Positions 18,242 through 27,501 of a stretch of 64,000 nucleotides of DNA are shown piece after piece; the stretch's first letter is position 1; each line of letters opens with the position of its first letter. The position numbers and the translations under genes are program-made. The notes below the pieces were generated by a model that was not told the DNA's origin, made no database searches, and worked only from the letters and a program-made list of their open reading frames with translations. Source of the DNA: Falcatimonas sp. MSJ-15 (lineage in GTDB: Bacteria; Bacillota; Clostridia; Lachnospirales; Lachnospiraceae); contig NZ_JAHLQC010000004.1 of assembly GCF_018918265.1 (NCBI RefSeq), forward strand, positions 1 to 64,000, in the 5' to 3' direction.

Positions 18242-19945
18242 CTATATATTAAGTTCTTCTTCTAATATCTTCTTATTCTCAAGCTTAATCTCTCGATCAC
18301 AATAATTAAGCACTGATCGTCTGTGAGTTATCAAAAGACATGTAGGTGATGGCTTATATTCTCTTATACTTTGTAATACTTTAAGTTCTGTTTTTTCATC
18401 AAGAGAAGATGTTGCTTCATCAAGAATTAAGAATGGAGCTTTTCTTACAAGCGCTCTTGCTATTGAGACTCTCTGTGCCTGTCCTTCTGACAAACCATGT
18501 CCTCTCTCGCCTATTACAGTCTCTATACCATCTGGAAGTTCTTTTATAAAATCATAAGCACATGCTGCTTTCAAAGCATCTATAACTTCTTCATCACTTG
18601 CATCTCTGTTACCCATTCGTACACATGATGCTATAGTTCCACTAAAAAGTGTATTACCTTGTGGAACATAAGATATGAATTCTCGTGAACCTGCATTAGC
18701 ACTTTCTGATCTATAATTATCATAGAACTCTATATTACCTGATACTTTTGTAACAAATGACATAATAAGTCTTACAAGTGTTGTCTTACCTATTCCGGAT
18801 TCACCGACAATCGCAACGAATTCGCCCGGATTAATTGACAGATCTGCTTCATCAATTACCATCTCATCAGTATATCCAAATGAAAGATTATTAATTCTTA
18901 GTCCGACATTCTCCGGTATAATCTCTGTACAGGTCCTCTCTTCAGCTTCAAGATTCTGAATCTCCATAACTCGTCCTGCTGATGCTAGAATTGCAATTAC
19001 TTTTGGCACATAATTAGCAAGACTTATAATAGGTGCCTGAACTCTGTTAACAAGAGTTAAGAATACAGTCATAGTACCGTATGTTATCTCTCCTTTTGAT
19101 ATACAATATATTCCCCATACAAATGCAACAAGATATCCTATCTGGAATGTCATGCTCATAGTTGTAGATGCAACAAGACCTACCTTTGTCTTTTTCAGTA
19201 CCCATCCAAACCTTTCTTCTCTAAGCTGTTTTAAACGTTTAGATGAGTATTTTTCATCGCAAAAAGTCTTAATTATAAGAATATTGCTAAGACTCTCATT
19301 AATAAATGATCTGTATCTTGATTCTGATTCCTGTACCTTGACAGTAAGATATTTCAATTTTCTTCCAAGAAATGCACTTGCAAGTACTGCAAATGGTGCA
19401 AATATAAGTGCAAAAAATGCAAGAGCCGCATTGTAGCTTAAAAGTGTAAAAAATGTAGCAAACAATTGCACTATTAATATTATGATCGTTGGAATTGTAT
19501 TAGCGATACCATCAGCTATACTATTAGTATCACTTGTAAGCCTTGTCATAAGGTCTCCGGTATGATATTTTGATATCTCAGCCCATTTTGTATCGAGTAT
19601 CTTGTCATATACCTGCTTTCGTATACCAAATGAGAACTTCTCATTGACCATTACGCCCATCAGCGAGCTTAACACTGACACTACTTCTGATGCAACAACT
19701 ACAACTACATACAATATTATATAATCAACAAGTGTCTTACCACCACTGGCACCATCAATTATCTTCTGTGTAATAATAGTTGTCCATATTGATGCAAAAG
19801 TTCCAAATATAGATAATAACATCATAAATGTTAACTTTGGAATATATGGCTTTGTATAATGCATCAGCCATTTTATATATTTTTGCTGATTCGAAAAATC
19901 TTTTATGAACCTTGTATATCTGTTATCAGTTAATTTCGAACTCAA
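18242..19945 (-). CDS. ABC exporter, fused membrane and ATPase domains (lasso D protein candidate)
   Basis: 567 aa. Residues about 30-320 are a six-helix type-I exporter domain. The rest is the ATPase: Walker A GESGIGKTT, signature LSEGQAQR, Walker B FLILDEATSSLD and switch ITHR. There is no N-terminal C39 peptidase domain, so it does not itself remove a leader. The start is a TTG at 19945 with GGAGG seven bases upstream. It is the last gene of an operon with an S26-type peptidase, a PqqD-like protein and an HPr-kinase-like protein, which is why I propose it exports the modified peptide. Confidence 0.9.
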   Translation of the reverse strand: MSSKLTDNRYTRFIKDFSNQQKYIKWLMHYTKPYIPKLTFMMLLSIFGTFASIWTTIITQKIIDGASGGKTLVDYIILYVVVVVASEVVSVLSSLMGVMVNEKFSFGIRKQVYDKILDTKWAEISKYHTGDLMTRLTSDTNSIADGIANTIPTIIILIVQLFATFFTLLSYNAALAFFALIFAPFAVLASAFLGRKLKYLTVKVQESESRYRSFINESLSNILIIKTFCDEKYSSKRLKQLREERFGWVLKKTKVGLVASTTMSMTFQIGYLVAFVWGIYCISKGEITYGTMTVFLTLVNRVQAPIISLANYVPKVIAILASAGRVMEIQNLEAEERTCTEIIPENVGLRINNLSFGYTDEMVIDEADLSINPGEFVAIVGESGIGKTTLVRLIMSFVTKVSGNIEFYDNYRSESANAGSREFISYVPQGNTLFSGTIASCVRMGNRDASDEEVIDALKAACAYDFIKELPDGIETVIGERGHGLSEGQAQRVSIARALVRKAPFLILDEATSSLDEKTELKVLQSIREYKPSPTCLLITHRRSVLNYCDREIKLENKKILEEELNI

Positions 19946-19947
19946 TT

Positions 19948-20793
19948 CTATTCCTCCCTAAATGCCTCATCAATAGCTGCCTTAACAGCTCTAAAAGCTG
20001 ATTTTTTCTTAGTACATTCAAGTATGTACATATCTGTTACTTCCCCGATAGCAGCACTTACATCTGTATTCATCGACACCATCTCAGGCGTAAATGTAGG
20101 TGTAAAGCATCTAGCTGTAAGCATCAGAATTCCATTCAGTATGTCTGGTTTTTTAACAACATCTTTTCTACTCCTGACAAGAAAAATAATTCCACCAAGT
20201 TTCACTTTTTTATTCATAAAACGTCTTGAAGAACCAGCCCATGGAAGTCCATAAGCATATACATCATTACCTTCTCTTGTAAGTACGCAAAGATCTCCAT
20301 CAAGAATCCTGGCATCTGTCTCTTGAATCCACATATTCGTATGTGTAGTCTTACCTGTTCCGGATGATGCAGAAAAGACATACGCCTTATCTCTGTATAC
20401 AATAGAAGATGAATGTACTGCTATCATTCCTCTCTCTTGAACTTTAAAAAAGAATATGTCTCTAATCGCACAAAAAAGTGGATACTCAAGATAATCATCC
20501 CATCTGACATATATATGTGCATTCTTCAAATCCTTAGAGATTATACTTCCATTAACTGGAAGATTTCTATATTCAAGCTTATATTCTTTATCGTTCTCAG
20601 TAACATGTATTCTATTACAATCAACAAGAGTCTTATCTTCATCATCTATCAGAAAATCATCATAATCTCTTATGTCAATAATGCAATCTGCACTTTTGTC
20701 ACCACTATATTCGAATTCTGTCAAATCATCTGAAAGATATTCTGTTCTGTCTATTATCAGTTCCAAAATGATATCTGCTATTAAATACTTCAC
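19948..20793 (-). CDS. HPr-kinase-like peptide kinase (lasso tailoring candidate)
   Basis: 281 aa. The C-terminal half has a P-loop SSGTGKTT (about 143-150) followed by LDGD (about 164-167) and a Gly-rich segment GLPWAGSSRRF, as in the HprK C-terminal kinase fold. Free-standing HprK-like proteins beside PqqD-like and ABC genes occur in lasso clusters, where a homologue (paeninodin cluster) phosphorylates the C-terminal Ser of the peptide. The start is GTG at 20793 with GGAGG six bases upstream, inside the end of the PqqD gene. A second kinase lies at 43414-44328. Confidence 0.8.
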   Translation of the reverse strand: MKYLIADIILELIIDRTEYLSDDLTEFEYSGDKSADCIIDIRDYDDFLIDDEDKTLVDCNRIHVTENDKEYKLEYRNLPVNGSIISKDLKNAHIYVRWDDYLEYPLFCAIRDIFFFKVQERGMIAVHSSSIVYRDKAYVFSASSGTGKTTHTNMWIQETDARILDGDLCVLTREGNDVYAYGLPWAGSSRRFMNKKVKLGGIIFLVRSRKDVVKKPDILNGILMLTARCFTPTFTPEMVSMNTDVSAAIGEVTDMYILECTKKKSAFRAVKAAIDEAFREE

Positions 20794-20794
20794 T

Positions 20795-21076
20795 TTATTC
20801 CTCCACTACTGCTCCATATTCTATTGCTGCAGCAATAAATTCATCAAGATCTTTAGTAAGTACAGCCTTATCATCTTCTGTTTCTGCTTCATATTTTTCA
20901 ATCATCTTAGCAAGAATATTCTCTCTTGTCGTATCTTCTTTCATACATTCAAGAATAAAAGCTGCTGTATCATTAATGTGAAGCATATTCTTATAATCAA
21001 CAACATTCTGTCCTACTGGTATAATAACATATTTACCAGCGATCTCTTTTACTACATATCCATTATTTATTCTCAT
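20795..21076 (-). CDS. PqqD-like RiPP recognition protein (lasso B1 candidate)
   Basis: About 93 aa. The pattern YVVKEIAGKYVIIPVG, then HINDTAAFILECM, then a helical tail ending FIAAAIEYGAVVEE fits the PqqD winged-helix RRE fold. In lasso systems B1 binds the leader peptide and delivers it to the B2 protease. I start at 21076 (MRINNGYVV, AAAGGG upstream); it overlaps the end of the peptidase gene by 14 nt. Confidence 0.82.
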   Translation of the reverse strand: MRINNGYVVKEIAGKYVIIPVGQNVVDYKNMLHINDTAAFILECMKEDTTRENILAKMIEKYEAETEDDKAVLTKDLDEFIAAAIEYGAVVEE

Positions 21077-21551
21077 CTCTATACCCTTTCCAAAAAATTC
21101 TCTTAAGCATATCATATATCTTAAGTATATATGGTCTTACTGGTCTAAGTATCATCCATAATGAAGTCCAAAATCTGTAACGTTTGTCACTGCAGGAAAT
21201 CTCTTTTCCCTTTCTTACTATGGAATCGGCAACTGCTAACATCTGTTCTTCTCTCAGAGGGCCTTCAATTATCCTCTGATAATCTCCCATCATGTAATAT
21301 TCTCTTTTATCGTAATCTACTTTATATATTCTATGCAATACATATTTACCATTATCTCTACGATAAAGACATATATCTCCACGCTTCAATGGAAACTCTA
21401 TCTTCTTCAGTTTCGCAAAATCACGTTTTCCAACAATAAGAGGATACATACTGATTCCCTTTGGCGATAACTTAAAAAGTTTACCATCATTAACAAATTC
21501 AAGCATAACCGGTATCCAGTCGTCTGCTCCTATATAATCCTCATCTGTCAT
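21063..21551 (-). CDS. S26-type (SipW-like) signal peptidase homologue in RiPP operon
   Basis: About 162 aa. It contains the Ser box SPKGISMYPLIVG, then RGDICLYRR, then YVLHRIYKV and MGDYQ. These are the order and spacing of S24/S26 serine peptidases. A His stands where bacterial type-I signal peptidases have the catalytic Lys, as in the SipW/archaeal type. There is no N-terminal membrane anchor. It starts at 21551 with GGAGG eight bases upstream and is first in the peptidase-PqqD-kinase-ABC operon. The role could be a second processing step on the exported peptide, but this is inference. Confidence 0.75.
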   Translation of the reverse strand: MTDEDYIGADDWIPVMLEFVNDGKLFKLSPKGISMYPLIVGKRDFAKLKKIEFPLKRGDICLYRRDNGKYVLHRIYKVDYDKREYYMMGDYQRIIEGPLREEQMLAVADSIVRKGKEISCSDKRYRFWTSLWMILRPVRPYILKIYDMLKRIFWKGYRDENK

Positions 21552-21629
21552 ACATACTTCCTCCATAAACAATCTTTTATATTCTATCCCACTATACAAT
21601 AAAAATCAATAAAAATATATTAATTTACA

Positions 21630-21658
21630 TTGTCTTTTTTATAAAAATATGTTAGTAT
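21630..21658 (+). promoter_or_regulatory. Putative promoter of the plus-strand PqqD gene
   Basis: TTGTCT at 21630-21635 and TAGTAT at 21653-21658 with a 17-nt spacer, about 36 nt before the start codon. It lies in the 142-nt gap between two divergent RiPP genes. Confidence 0.45.
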
Positions 21659-21693
21659 ATTTTTGTATGGTCAGTGGTATTAGGAGGAATATA

Positions 21694-21972
21694 ATGACAG
21701 AAAATAGTAAAGTTAAGTTAATCAAAGCTCTTGACGTAACAGAACTGTCAGGTGAAAAAGTAATGATAGATTTTTCAACTGGCAAATATTTTGTACTAGT
21801 TGGAAGCGGCAACGATATCTGGGACATGCTTGGTAATGAGCCAATCTCAGTTGCTCAGATAAAATCTAATTTGCTTGATATTTATGATGTAGATGAAGAT
21901 ACTTGTCTTAAGGAAACTATGACTTTCCTTGATAAGATGAATTCTAATGGTTTTATTGAAGTAATAGATTAA
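21694..21972 (+). CDS. Second PqqD-like protein (lasso B1 candidate)
   Basis: About 92 aa. The classic B1/PqqD pattern is clear: a strand IDFSTGKYFVLVGSGNDIWDML, here read as two halves IDFSTGKYFVL and GSGNDIWDML, then helices and the ending FLDKMNSNGFIEVID. It fits lasso B1 better than the copy at 20795. AGGAGG lies seven bases before the ATG at 21694. It is divergent from the other RiPP operon and is the only plus-strand gene of the block. Confidence 0.85.
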   Translation: MTENSKVKLIKALDVTELSGEKVMIDFSTGKYFVLVGSGNDIWDMLGNEPISVAQIKSNLLDIYDVDEDTCLKETMTFLDKMNSNGFIEVID

Positions 21973-22017
21973 TCCGACATAACCTTTATGATTTAACAAC
22001 TATCAGCTTACAAAAGC

Positions 22018-22079
22018 AATTATTAAAAGAGAACCGATTGCGTTATGAACAGTTCGCAACCGGTTCTCTTTTAATAATT
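22018..22079. terminator. Strong bidirectional terminator between convergent genes
   Basis: Arms AATTATTAAAAGAGAACCG (22018-22036) and its perfect complement (22061-22079), with a further inner pairing (ATTGCG with CGCAAC). Serves the PqqD gene on one side and the sugar transferase on the other. Confidence 0.88.
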
Positions 22080-22111
22080 ATGCAATTCCTATAATTCTCA
22101 ACTGGTATCTA

Positions 22112-23503
22112 TTAATAGGCGCCTTTGTGGCTAAATACAAGTAATACCGTTCTTATCAGTATCTTAATATCAAGCCAAACGCTCCAATCGTCTATATACT
22201 GTGTGTCAAGTCTTACTACTTCTTCAAAATCTTTGATATCACTTCTACCGCTTACCTGCCACATTCCTGTAATACCAGGCTTTATGCTGATTCTTCGCCA
22301 ATGGCTTCTCTCATAAGCTGATACTTCATCAACCGTAGGTGGTCTTGTCCCTACAAGGCTCATGTCTCCTTTAAGTACATTAAAAAATTGTGGAAGTTCA
22401 TCAATACTTGTCTTTCGTAAGAATCCTCCTACTTTTGTAACTCGTGGATCATTCTCGATCTTAAACATAAGACCGTTTCCCATCTCATTCTTTTGCATAA
22501 GATCTTTTTTCTTCGCTTCTGCGTCAACACACATTGTTCTAAACTTAAAGATCTTAAACTTTCTACCATTCATCCCGACTCTCACCTGTTTAAAAAATAT
22601 CGGTCCTTTTGAGTCAATCTTAATAGCAATAGCTGCTATAAGCATAATCGGTGAGCTGATGAGGATTCCAAAAGTGGCACCAATAATGTCTAATGCTCTC
22701 TTTACAACTTTTTCAGCATTATTAAATGATATAGTATGATATGTTACAACAGGATATGTACCAATAGAACTTACATAACTGTTAGCGCTTCGAGGTTTGT
22801 AGAAGTTCATAACTACTCGTGCTGTAACACCCATCTCAAGACATATATCAAGTAATGGCTGAAGTGTAAGTGTGTCATCTGTATTACGCATAAAATACAC
22901 CTGATCCACACTCTTTTTTCTGATAATCTGCTCAAGATCATCAACGCTTCCAAGATAACGGGCTGTATCATAATCCTTATCATAAGTTATATATCCAAGA
23001 ATATTCATCTTGATATTAGTCTTATTGACAAAATATGTAAACTTATCAAAGTCTTCCCTGTTACCTGCAAGTATTGTTCTTGCAATATATTGATTTTTGC
23101 TAAATTTGCCAAGTATACGGACAATAAACGTATCTGCAAGAAGTGCAATATAACCTATTACAAGAAAAATAATAAAACACTGCGTTCTTTTTTCTGCATT
23201 ACCACCTACAAAATTAAGCAGTGCTAATGTAGAAACTGCTGCAATCGCAAATGAACGGGCTGTTCTTTTTACCATTCTGTCTATATAAAAGAATGTTGTA
23301 ATATTATATATACGCTCTTCTTTGTTCGACAAAATGTAAATCAATATAAATACCCCATACACTATGGTCGATTGCAAATTAGCGACACTGTCGCCGATTC
23401 CTCCCCCAAGTACCAGACTTATAAGGAAGGCACATGCTCCGACTAATATATCTAGTAATATGTGACCTGTATTAGTGGTTGCATTGACATTAGTTTTGTT
23501 CAT
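22112..23503 (-). CDS. Undecaprenyl-phosphate sugar phosphotransferase (polysaccharide initiating enzyme)
   Basis: About 463 aa. Several N-terminal membrane helices and a middle nucleotide-binding-like region are followed by the C-terminal bacterial sugar transferase domain: KRALDIIGATFGILISSP, then FKIFKFRTM, then the ending KPGITGMWQVSGRSDI. It loads the first sugar phosphate on the lipid carrier to start capsule or exopolysaccharide units (WbaP/EpsE type). The ATG at 23503 follows GGAGG by seven bases. The locus continues with acyltransferase and glycosyltransferases. Confidence 0.93.
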   Translation of the reverse strand: MNKTNVNATTNTGHILLDILVGACAFLISLVLGGGIGDSVANLQSTIVYGVFILIYILSNKEERIYNITTFFYIDRMVKRTARSFAIAAVSTLALLNFVGGNAEKRTQCFIIFLVIGYIALLADTFIVRILGKFSKNQYIARTILAGNREDFDKFTYFVNKTNIKMNILGYITYDKDYDTARYLGSVDDLEQIIRKKSVDQVYFMRNTDDTLTLQPLLDICLEMGVTARVVMNFYKPRSANSYVSSIGTYPVVTYHTISFNNAEKVVKRALDIIGATFGILISSPIMLIAAIAIKIDSKGPIFFKQVRVGMNGRKFKIFKFRTMCVDAEAKKKDLMQKNEMGNGLMFKIENDPRVTKVGGFLRKTSIDELPQFFNVLKGDMSLVGTRPPTVDEVSAYERSHWRRISIKPGITGMWQVSGRSDIKDFEEVVRLDTQYIDDWSVWLDIKILIRTVLLVFSHKGAY

Positions 23504-23860
23504 AACCATTCCTCCGCATTTAACCCTATATAGTGCGCATTATTAATTATAGTCTATAAATACTGAATTGTCTATTCGTAATTTAATATAAGGTTAAATT
23601 TTGTACATTTCTTAACTTTTTTTATCTTTAAGGTAATCTTATTTAACATTTTTTCATAAAATAAAGTGATCCATTATCATGAATCACTTATTCTGTCTCA
23701 ATGCACTTAAGGCATCTCTCTATTATACGTCTATTATAAGGGTCCGTGCGCTAGTGCGTCTACACTAGCTATTATAGTACAACACTTTACATCTAACTTA
23801 AATAGTCTATTAGGACTATTTTTGCAAAACCATACATCTGACTTAGATAGTCTATTAGGA
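23504..23860. other. 357-nt intergenic region with hairpins and a tandem duplication
   Basis: No gene seen. It holds a hairpin AAGTGAT/ATCACTT (23664-23689), a short palindrome around CTAGTG/CACTAG (about 23751-23768), and the first copy of a 45-bp tandem duplication at the end of the acyltransferase gene. Confidence 0.6.
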
Positions 23861-23878
23861 TCATTTTTTCAAAACCAT
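23789..23878. repeat. Tandem 45-bp duplication at a gene 3' end
   Basis: Copy one is 23789-23833, copy two 23834-23878, about 40 of 45 positions identical. Copy two contains the last codons and stop of the acyltransferase gene; copy one is a decayed duplicate just downstream. Confidence 0.85.
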
Positions 23879-24826
23879 ACCTATAATTTTCTTATAGATA
23901 ATTGATATTCCAAATGCCGCAAGCACTGATAATACATTAGTCACAACACCAAATCTGTCAAACTGTATTCCTATCTTAAAATATATAAATGTAAAAATAT
24001 ACAAAACTTTCTCATGAAAAAGATACATCTCAAGTGTATAATCTCCAAGCATTTTTGATATTTTCATATCTATTCTAATTTTTTCCAATATAAGTGTAAT
24101 TGTAATAATTAGAAAAACCGTCATCATTGTCTCAGCAACATATCGAAATCCTGCACTGTATACCGCATCTTTGAATACCAACATTAATACTACTGGAACT
24201 ATGAAAAGAATTGCACTTATTATCCATACAGATCTTGAAATCTTCTTTTCTTCTTTTGCTGCAACTGCACATATCATTCCAATAAAATATATAATAAACC
24301 TATATGAAAATTGTATAATATGGTTCATAAATCCATTGCGTCCTGCAACCACAATAACTACATACAATATACCTATTACCGTCATTGTAGCTTTTCTATT
24401 CTTACGATATAGCGTAAGAAACCCAGGTGTGAGAAGATATAGCATTACTATTGCACTGATAAACCAATATAGCAAATTACCATTGTACCAATAATATATT
24501 GACATACACTTCGCAACAAACTCACCAATTCCTATTCTTCCTATTATAACCTGTGGCAGGCACCATACAAATACAACAGGCAATGTTGTCCTAAATATTC
24601 TTTTTAACCTCTTTATAATAAATGCTTTCGCATCCGGATTCTTATCCCAGGAATATAGCATTGCATATCCTGACAGGAAAAAGAACATCGATACACCTAT
24701 ATCTGTAAGTGCTTTGAATCTATAAAGTGTCTCTGGCAGGTATATCGATGTATGATATATAACAATCAATAGCATAGATATTCCCATTAGTTCTCTTCTG
24801 TGCTTTCCTATAATAGAATAATTCAT
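23861..24826 (-). CDS. Acyltransferase family 3 membrane protein
   Basis: 321 aa, about ten membrane helices. The N-terminal block HRRELMGISMLLIVIYHTSI holds the family's conserved basic and His residues, followed by SMFFFLSGYAM. Such proteins acetylate or succinylate cell-surface polysaccharides. It lies between the initiating sugar transferase and the GH5/GT genes, consistent with polysaccharide decoration. AAAGGAGA precedes the start. Confidence 0.87.
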   Translation of the reverse strand: MNYSIIGKHRRELMGISMLLIVIYHTSIYLPETLYRFKALTDIGVSMFFFLSGYAMLYSWDKNPDAKAFIIKRLKRIFRTTLPVVFVWCLPQVIIGRIGIGEFVAKCMSIYYWYNGNLLYWFISAIVMLYLLTPGFLTLYRKNRKATMTVIGILYVVIVVAGRNGFMNHIIQFSYRFIIYFIGMICAVAAKEEKKISRSVWIISAILFIVPVVLMLVFKDAVYSAGFRYVAETMMTVFLIITITLILEKIRIDMKISKMLGDYTLEMYLFHEKVLYIFTFIYFKIGIQFDRFGVVTNVLSVLAAFGISIIYKKIIGMVLKK

Positions 24827-24905
24827 ATAACTTTTTCTCCTTTATCTATCCCACTAACTGATAATTACAAAATTTATACTAATAAGCAAATATCTTAATA
24901 ATCTC

Positions 24906-25070
24906 GTAATTACCTAATTCACAGGCAGATAACTAATAGCTTTGCAATTACCTAATTCGCATGCAGATACATATAGCTTTGCAATTAACTATTCACATGC
25001 AGATACATATAGCTTTGCAATTAACTATTCGCATACAGATAATTGATAGCTTTGTAAATTAACTAGTTTG
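24906..25070. repeat. Four tandem 36-38 bp units at the 3' end of the GH5 gene
   Basis: Units with the core CAGATA...ATAGCTTTGCAATTA start at about 24925, 24963, 24999 and 25035. A partial unit lies before them. The last unit runs into the stop region of the GH5 gene (25063). Units two and three differ at one or two positions. They are contiguous, without spacers, so this is not a CRISPR. Confidence 0.88.
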
Positions 25071-26211
25071 TAAATGCCTGTGCAATATCAGGATATGCCC
25101 ATTGCATAAGTACTCGGTTTAATAAAGCATAATTACATACATCTTCAGCAGATGAAGAATTATCAGAATAATTACCATCATCCCACCAGAATATTGCAAT
25201 CTTATATTCTTTAGACTTTACATTAAGAAGTTTAGCATACTCTGTACGTTCTTCTATACTCTTATCTTTACCACATGCTGTCTCTCCGATAATTACCGGA
25301 ATATTGTTCTCACAAAATCTTGCATTAATCATGTCAAAAGTCTCTGGTATCTTATCAAAAGGTACATATGTATGCACTTCCACTATAAGTCTGTTGTCTT
25401 CAACATCTGATGGCATAACAAAATTATTCATCACTTCCTCTTCTGCACTTGCAGCATAAGTATTGACAATTAGATATCTCTTAGCATTATTGCCACCTGT
25501 ACTTCTTACAGTATCTACAAAATCCTGATTAAGACTATTTGCTGTATTATATGATTCTTCACCAGCCCATGACCACTTCTTCTCGCTGTTAAGAATCTCA
25601 TTGTATCCTTCAAACAAGAGTTTTTCATCATAATCCGCAAAATATTCTGCAATCTGTTTCCACATTGCCTTAAATCTTGTACTATTCTGTTCATAGGATG
25701 ATGCATCTGCTGTAAGCCAGCCATCATTACCTGTATCATGATGAACATTAATGATACAATACATATCATCTTCAACAACATAGTCAACTACTTCTTTTAC
25801 TCTATTTAGCCATTCTTCATCTATATTGCCATCTTCATCCATGTGATTATAGTACGATACCGGTATACGAACTGATTGAAATCCCTCTTCTTTTACCATA
25901 TCAATCATCGCTTTTGTGGTAACAGGATTGCCAAAAGCAGTCTCATCAATCTCTTTAGAACCACTATAATCGCATGCATCAAGTGTATTACCAAGGTTCC
26001 ATCCCATTCCCATCTTCTCTACAATCTCTTTAGCCGTATATATAAAATTGTCATCTTCCTTAATTGCAATTGGCTCAACATTAATAGTCATCTCTGTTGA
26101 TGCTTCTGTTGTTGAATGAGTAACATATTCTGGTTCATTCGATGTCTGGCATGCTGTATTCACACATACTAGTACCAATGATAAAGCAATAATCAATATA
26201 TTTTTCTTCAT
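25063..26211 (-). CDS. Lipoprotein GH5 glucanase (cellulase-like)
   Basis: 382 aa. Signal peptide with lipobox VNTAC (Cys21), then a Thr/Glu-rich linker and one GH5 barrel. Motifs are MGMGWNLGNTLDACD, VRIPVSYYNHM, IINVHHDTG, acid/base Glu205 in EGYNEIL, VHTYVPF, and nucleophile Glu310 in IIGETACGK. It should cleave beta-1,4-glucans or related hemicelluloses at the cell surface. It looks like the GH5_4-type subfamily, but that is a judgement by eye. GGAGGA precedes the start. A second GH5 gene lies at 29489. Confidence 0.92.
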   Translation of the reverse strand: MKKNILIIALSLVLVCVNTACQTSNEPEYVTHSTTEASTEMTINVEPIAIKEDDNFIYTAKEIVEKMGMGWNLGNTLDACDYSGSKEIDETAFGNPVTTKAMIDMVKEEGFQSVRIPVSYYNHMDEDGNIDEEWLNRVKEVVDYVVEDDMYCIINVHHDTGNDGWLTADASSYEQNSTRFKAMWKQIAEYFADYDEKLLFEGYNEILNSEKKWSWAGEESYNTANSLNQDFVDTVRSTGGNNAKRYLIVNTYAASAEEEVMNNFVMPSDVEDNRLIVEVHTYVPFDKIPETFDMINARFCENNIPVIIGETACGKDKSIEERTEYAKLLNVKSKEYKIAIFWWDDGNYSDNSSSAEDVCNYALLNRVLMQWAYPDIAQAFTN

Positions 26212-26248
26212 AATAAGTCCTCCGATTAGTTATAAAATGTTTATTTGT

Positions 26249-27220
26249 TTATTTTTTCAGTCTGTACATCATCATAAGTATTCCAGGACAATGCAGACAC
26301 AGCTTAACAAGTATCTTCTCTTTTTGGCTAAGATATGTATATATCTCAGAATAATATTTTTTAATCACAGCTATACTTCCTGTATAATATTCTGATTTTT
26401 CACCATTTTGAAGATATCCAATATTGCGAAGTACAGCAAGCGCACTTTGTACAAATCTTATACATATCTGTCTTCTTACGCCTGTATATTCTGCCGGTAT
26501 TCTGTCTATCATCTGTTCTTTGGCTCTCACTGCACTATATGATTTTGCTACACCAAGAACATGGTTCTTCTCATGTGATGCTGAATTCTCAACATATATA
26601 TAATAGTATTCCGGTGTTGGATCAAATGTTACGCTATCTATATGCTGCATATAGTCAAATACAAACAATACATCTGTCCATACTGCAAGTGTTATATCAA
26701 ATTTTAGCTTATTTTCTCTTATAATATCCATTCGAAACATCTTGTTCCATACATATCCTTTGAATGAATCTTCTCTTAAGAGTTTCTCCATAGCTTCTGC
26801 CTGATTCATTCTCTCTATATCACCATGTGTCTCATTAATTACAGTATCGCCTTTTAATTCTGTAAAACCACAGATTGATAGTCCTGAATTGTTCTGCTTT
26901 TGAAGATTATATAATTTTTCTACAAAATCAGGTTTTACATAATCATCTGCATCAACAAAGCACAGATATTCACCATCTGCTTCACGAAGTCCTGTATTTC
27001 TTGCTGCACCTTCTCCACCATTTGGCTGGTTGATAAGTTTAACTCTGCTATCTCTTTTTGCATATTCTTCACATATCTGTCCTGAAGAATCTTTTGATCC
27101 GTCATTGACAACTACTATCTGAATATTCTCATAAGTCTGCACTAATAATGAATCCAAACACTTTCTTATATGATCCTGTGCATTGTACACAGGTATCATT
27201 ACTGATACTAATTCCTGCAT
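26249..27220 (-). CDS. Family-2 glycosyltransferase
   Basis: 323 aa. GT-A fold: VMIPVYNAQDHIRKCLDSLL, VVNDGSKDSSG, RNTGLREADGEYLCFVDADD. The DxD-like motif is FVDADDYV. A short hydrophobic C-terminal region (LCLHCPGILMMMYRLKK) suggests membrane association. Adds a sugar to the polysaccharide unit; donor and acceptor are unknown. No clear ribosome site precedes the ATG, unlike its neighbours. Confidence 0.9.
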   Translation of the reverse strand: MQELVSVMIPVYNAQDHIRKCLDSLLVQTYENIQIVVVNDGSKDSSGQICEEYAKRDSRVKLINQPNGGEGAARNTGLREADGEYLCFVDADDYVKPDFVEKLYNLQKQNNSGLSICGFTELKGDTVINETHGDIERMNQAEAMEKLLREDSFKGYVWNKMFRMDIIRENKLKFDITLAVWTDVLFVFDYMQHIDSVTFDPTPEYYYIYVENSASHEKNHVLGVAKSYSAVRAKEQMIDRIPAEYTGVRRQICIRFVQSALAVLRNIGYLQNGEKSEYYTGSIAVIKKYYSEIYTYLSQKEKILVKLCLHCPGILMMMYRLKK

Positions 27221-27372
27221 ATACTATTCTTTGTCAAAAACTATATGTTTTTAACATTCCTTTCTTTTATAATTTTAATAATCTATCATCTAACTTCCAT
27301 CTAACACATATAAACGCATTATATTGTCAGATTTTAGTTCGAATTGTAAAACCTACATATAATACTATATTC

Positions 27373-27477
27373 TTGAATTATGTAACATACATTACAATAT
27401 TATACTCTTGAATTGTATAACATATATTAGAATATTATATTTTTGAATTGTATAACATATATTATAACATTATATTA
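27373..27477. repeat. Three tandem 35-bp units downstream of a glycosyltransferase
   Basis: Units beginning TTGAATT start at 27373, 27408 and 27443, exactly 35 bases apart. They contain TAACATA and AATATTATA. Located in the 281-nt gap downstream of the gene at 27502; the rest of the gap is plain AT-rich sequence. Confidence 0.88.
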
Positions 27478-27501
27478 TTCAATAATTATCACTTCTATCT
27501 A

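Noticed and set aside
19948..20793. HPr kinase/phosphorylase for carbon catabolite control
   Set aside because: It lacks the HprK N-terminal domain and is in an operon with PqqD and ABC genes.
24906..25070. CRISPR array
   Set aside because: The units are contiguous with no unique spacers, and no cas gene is present.
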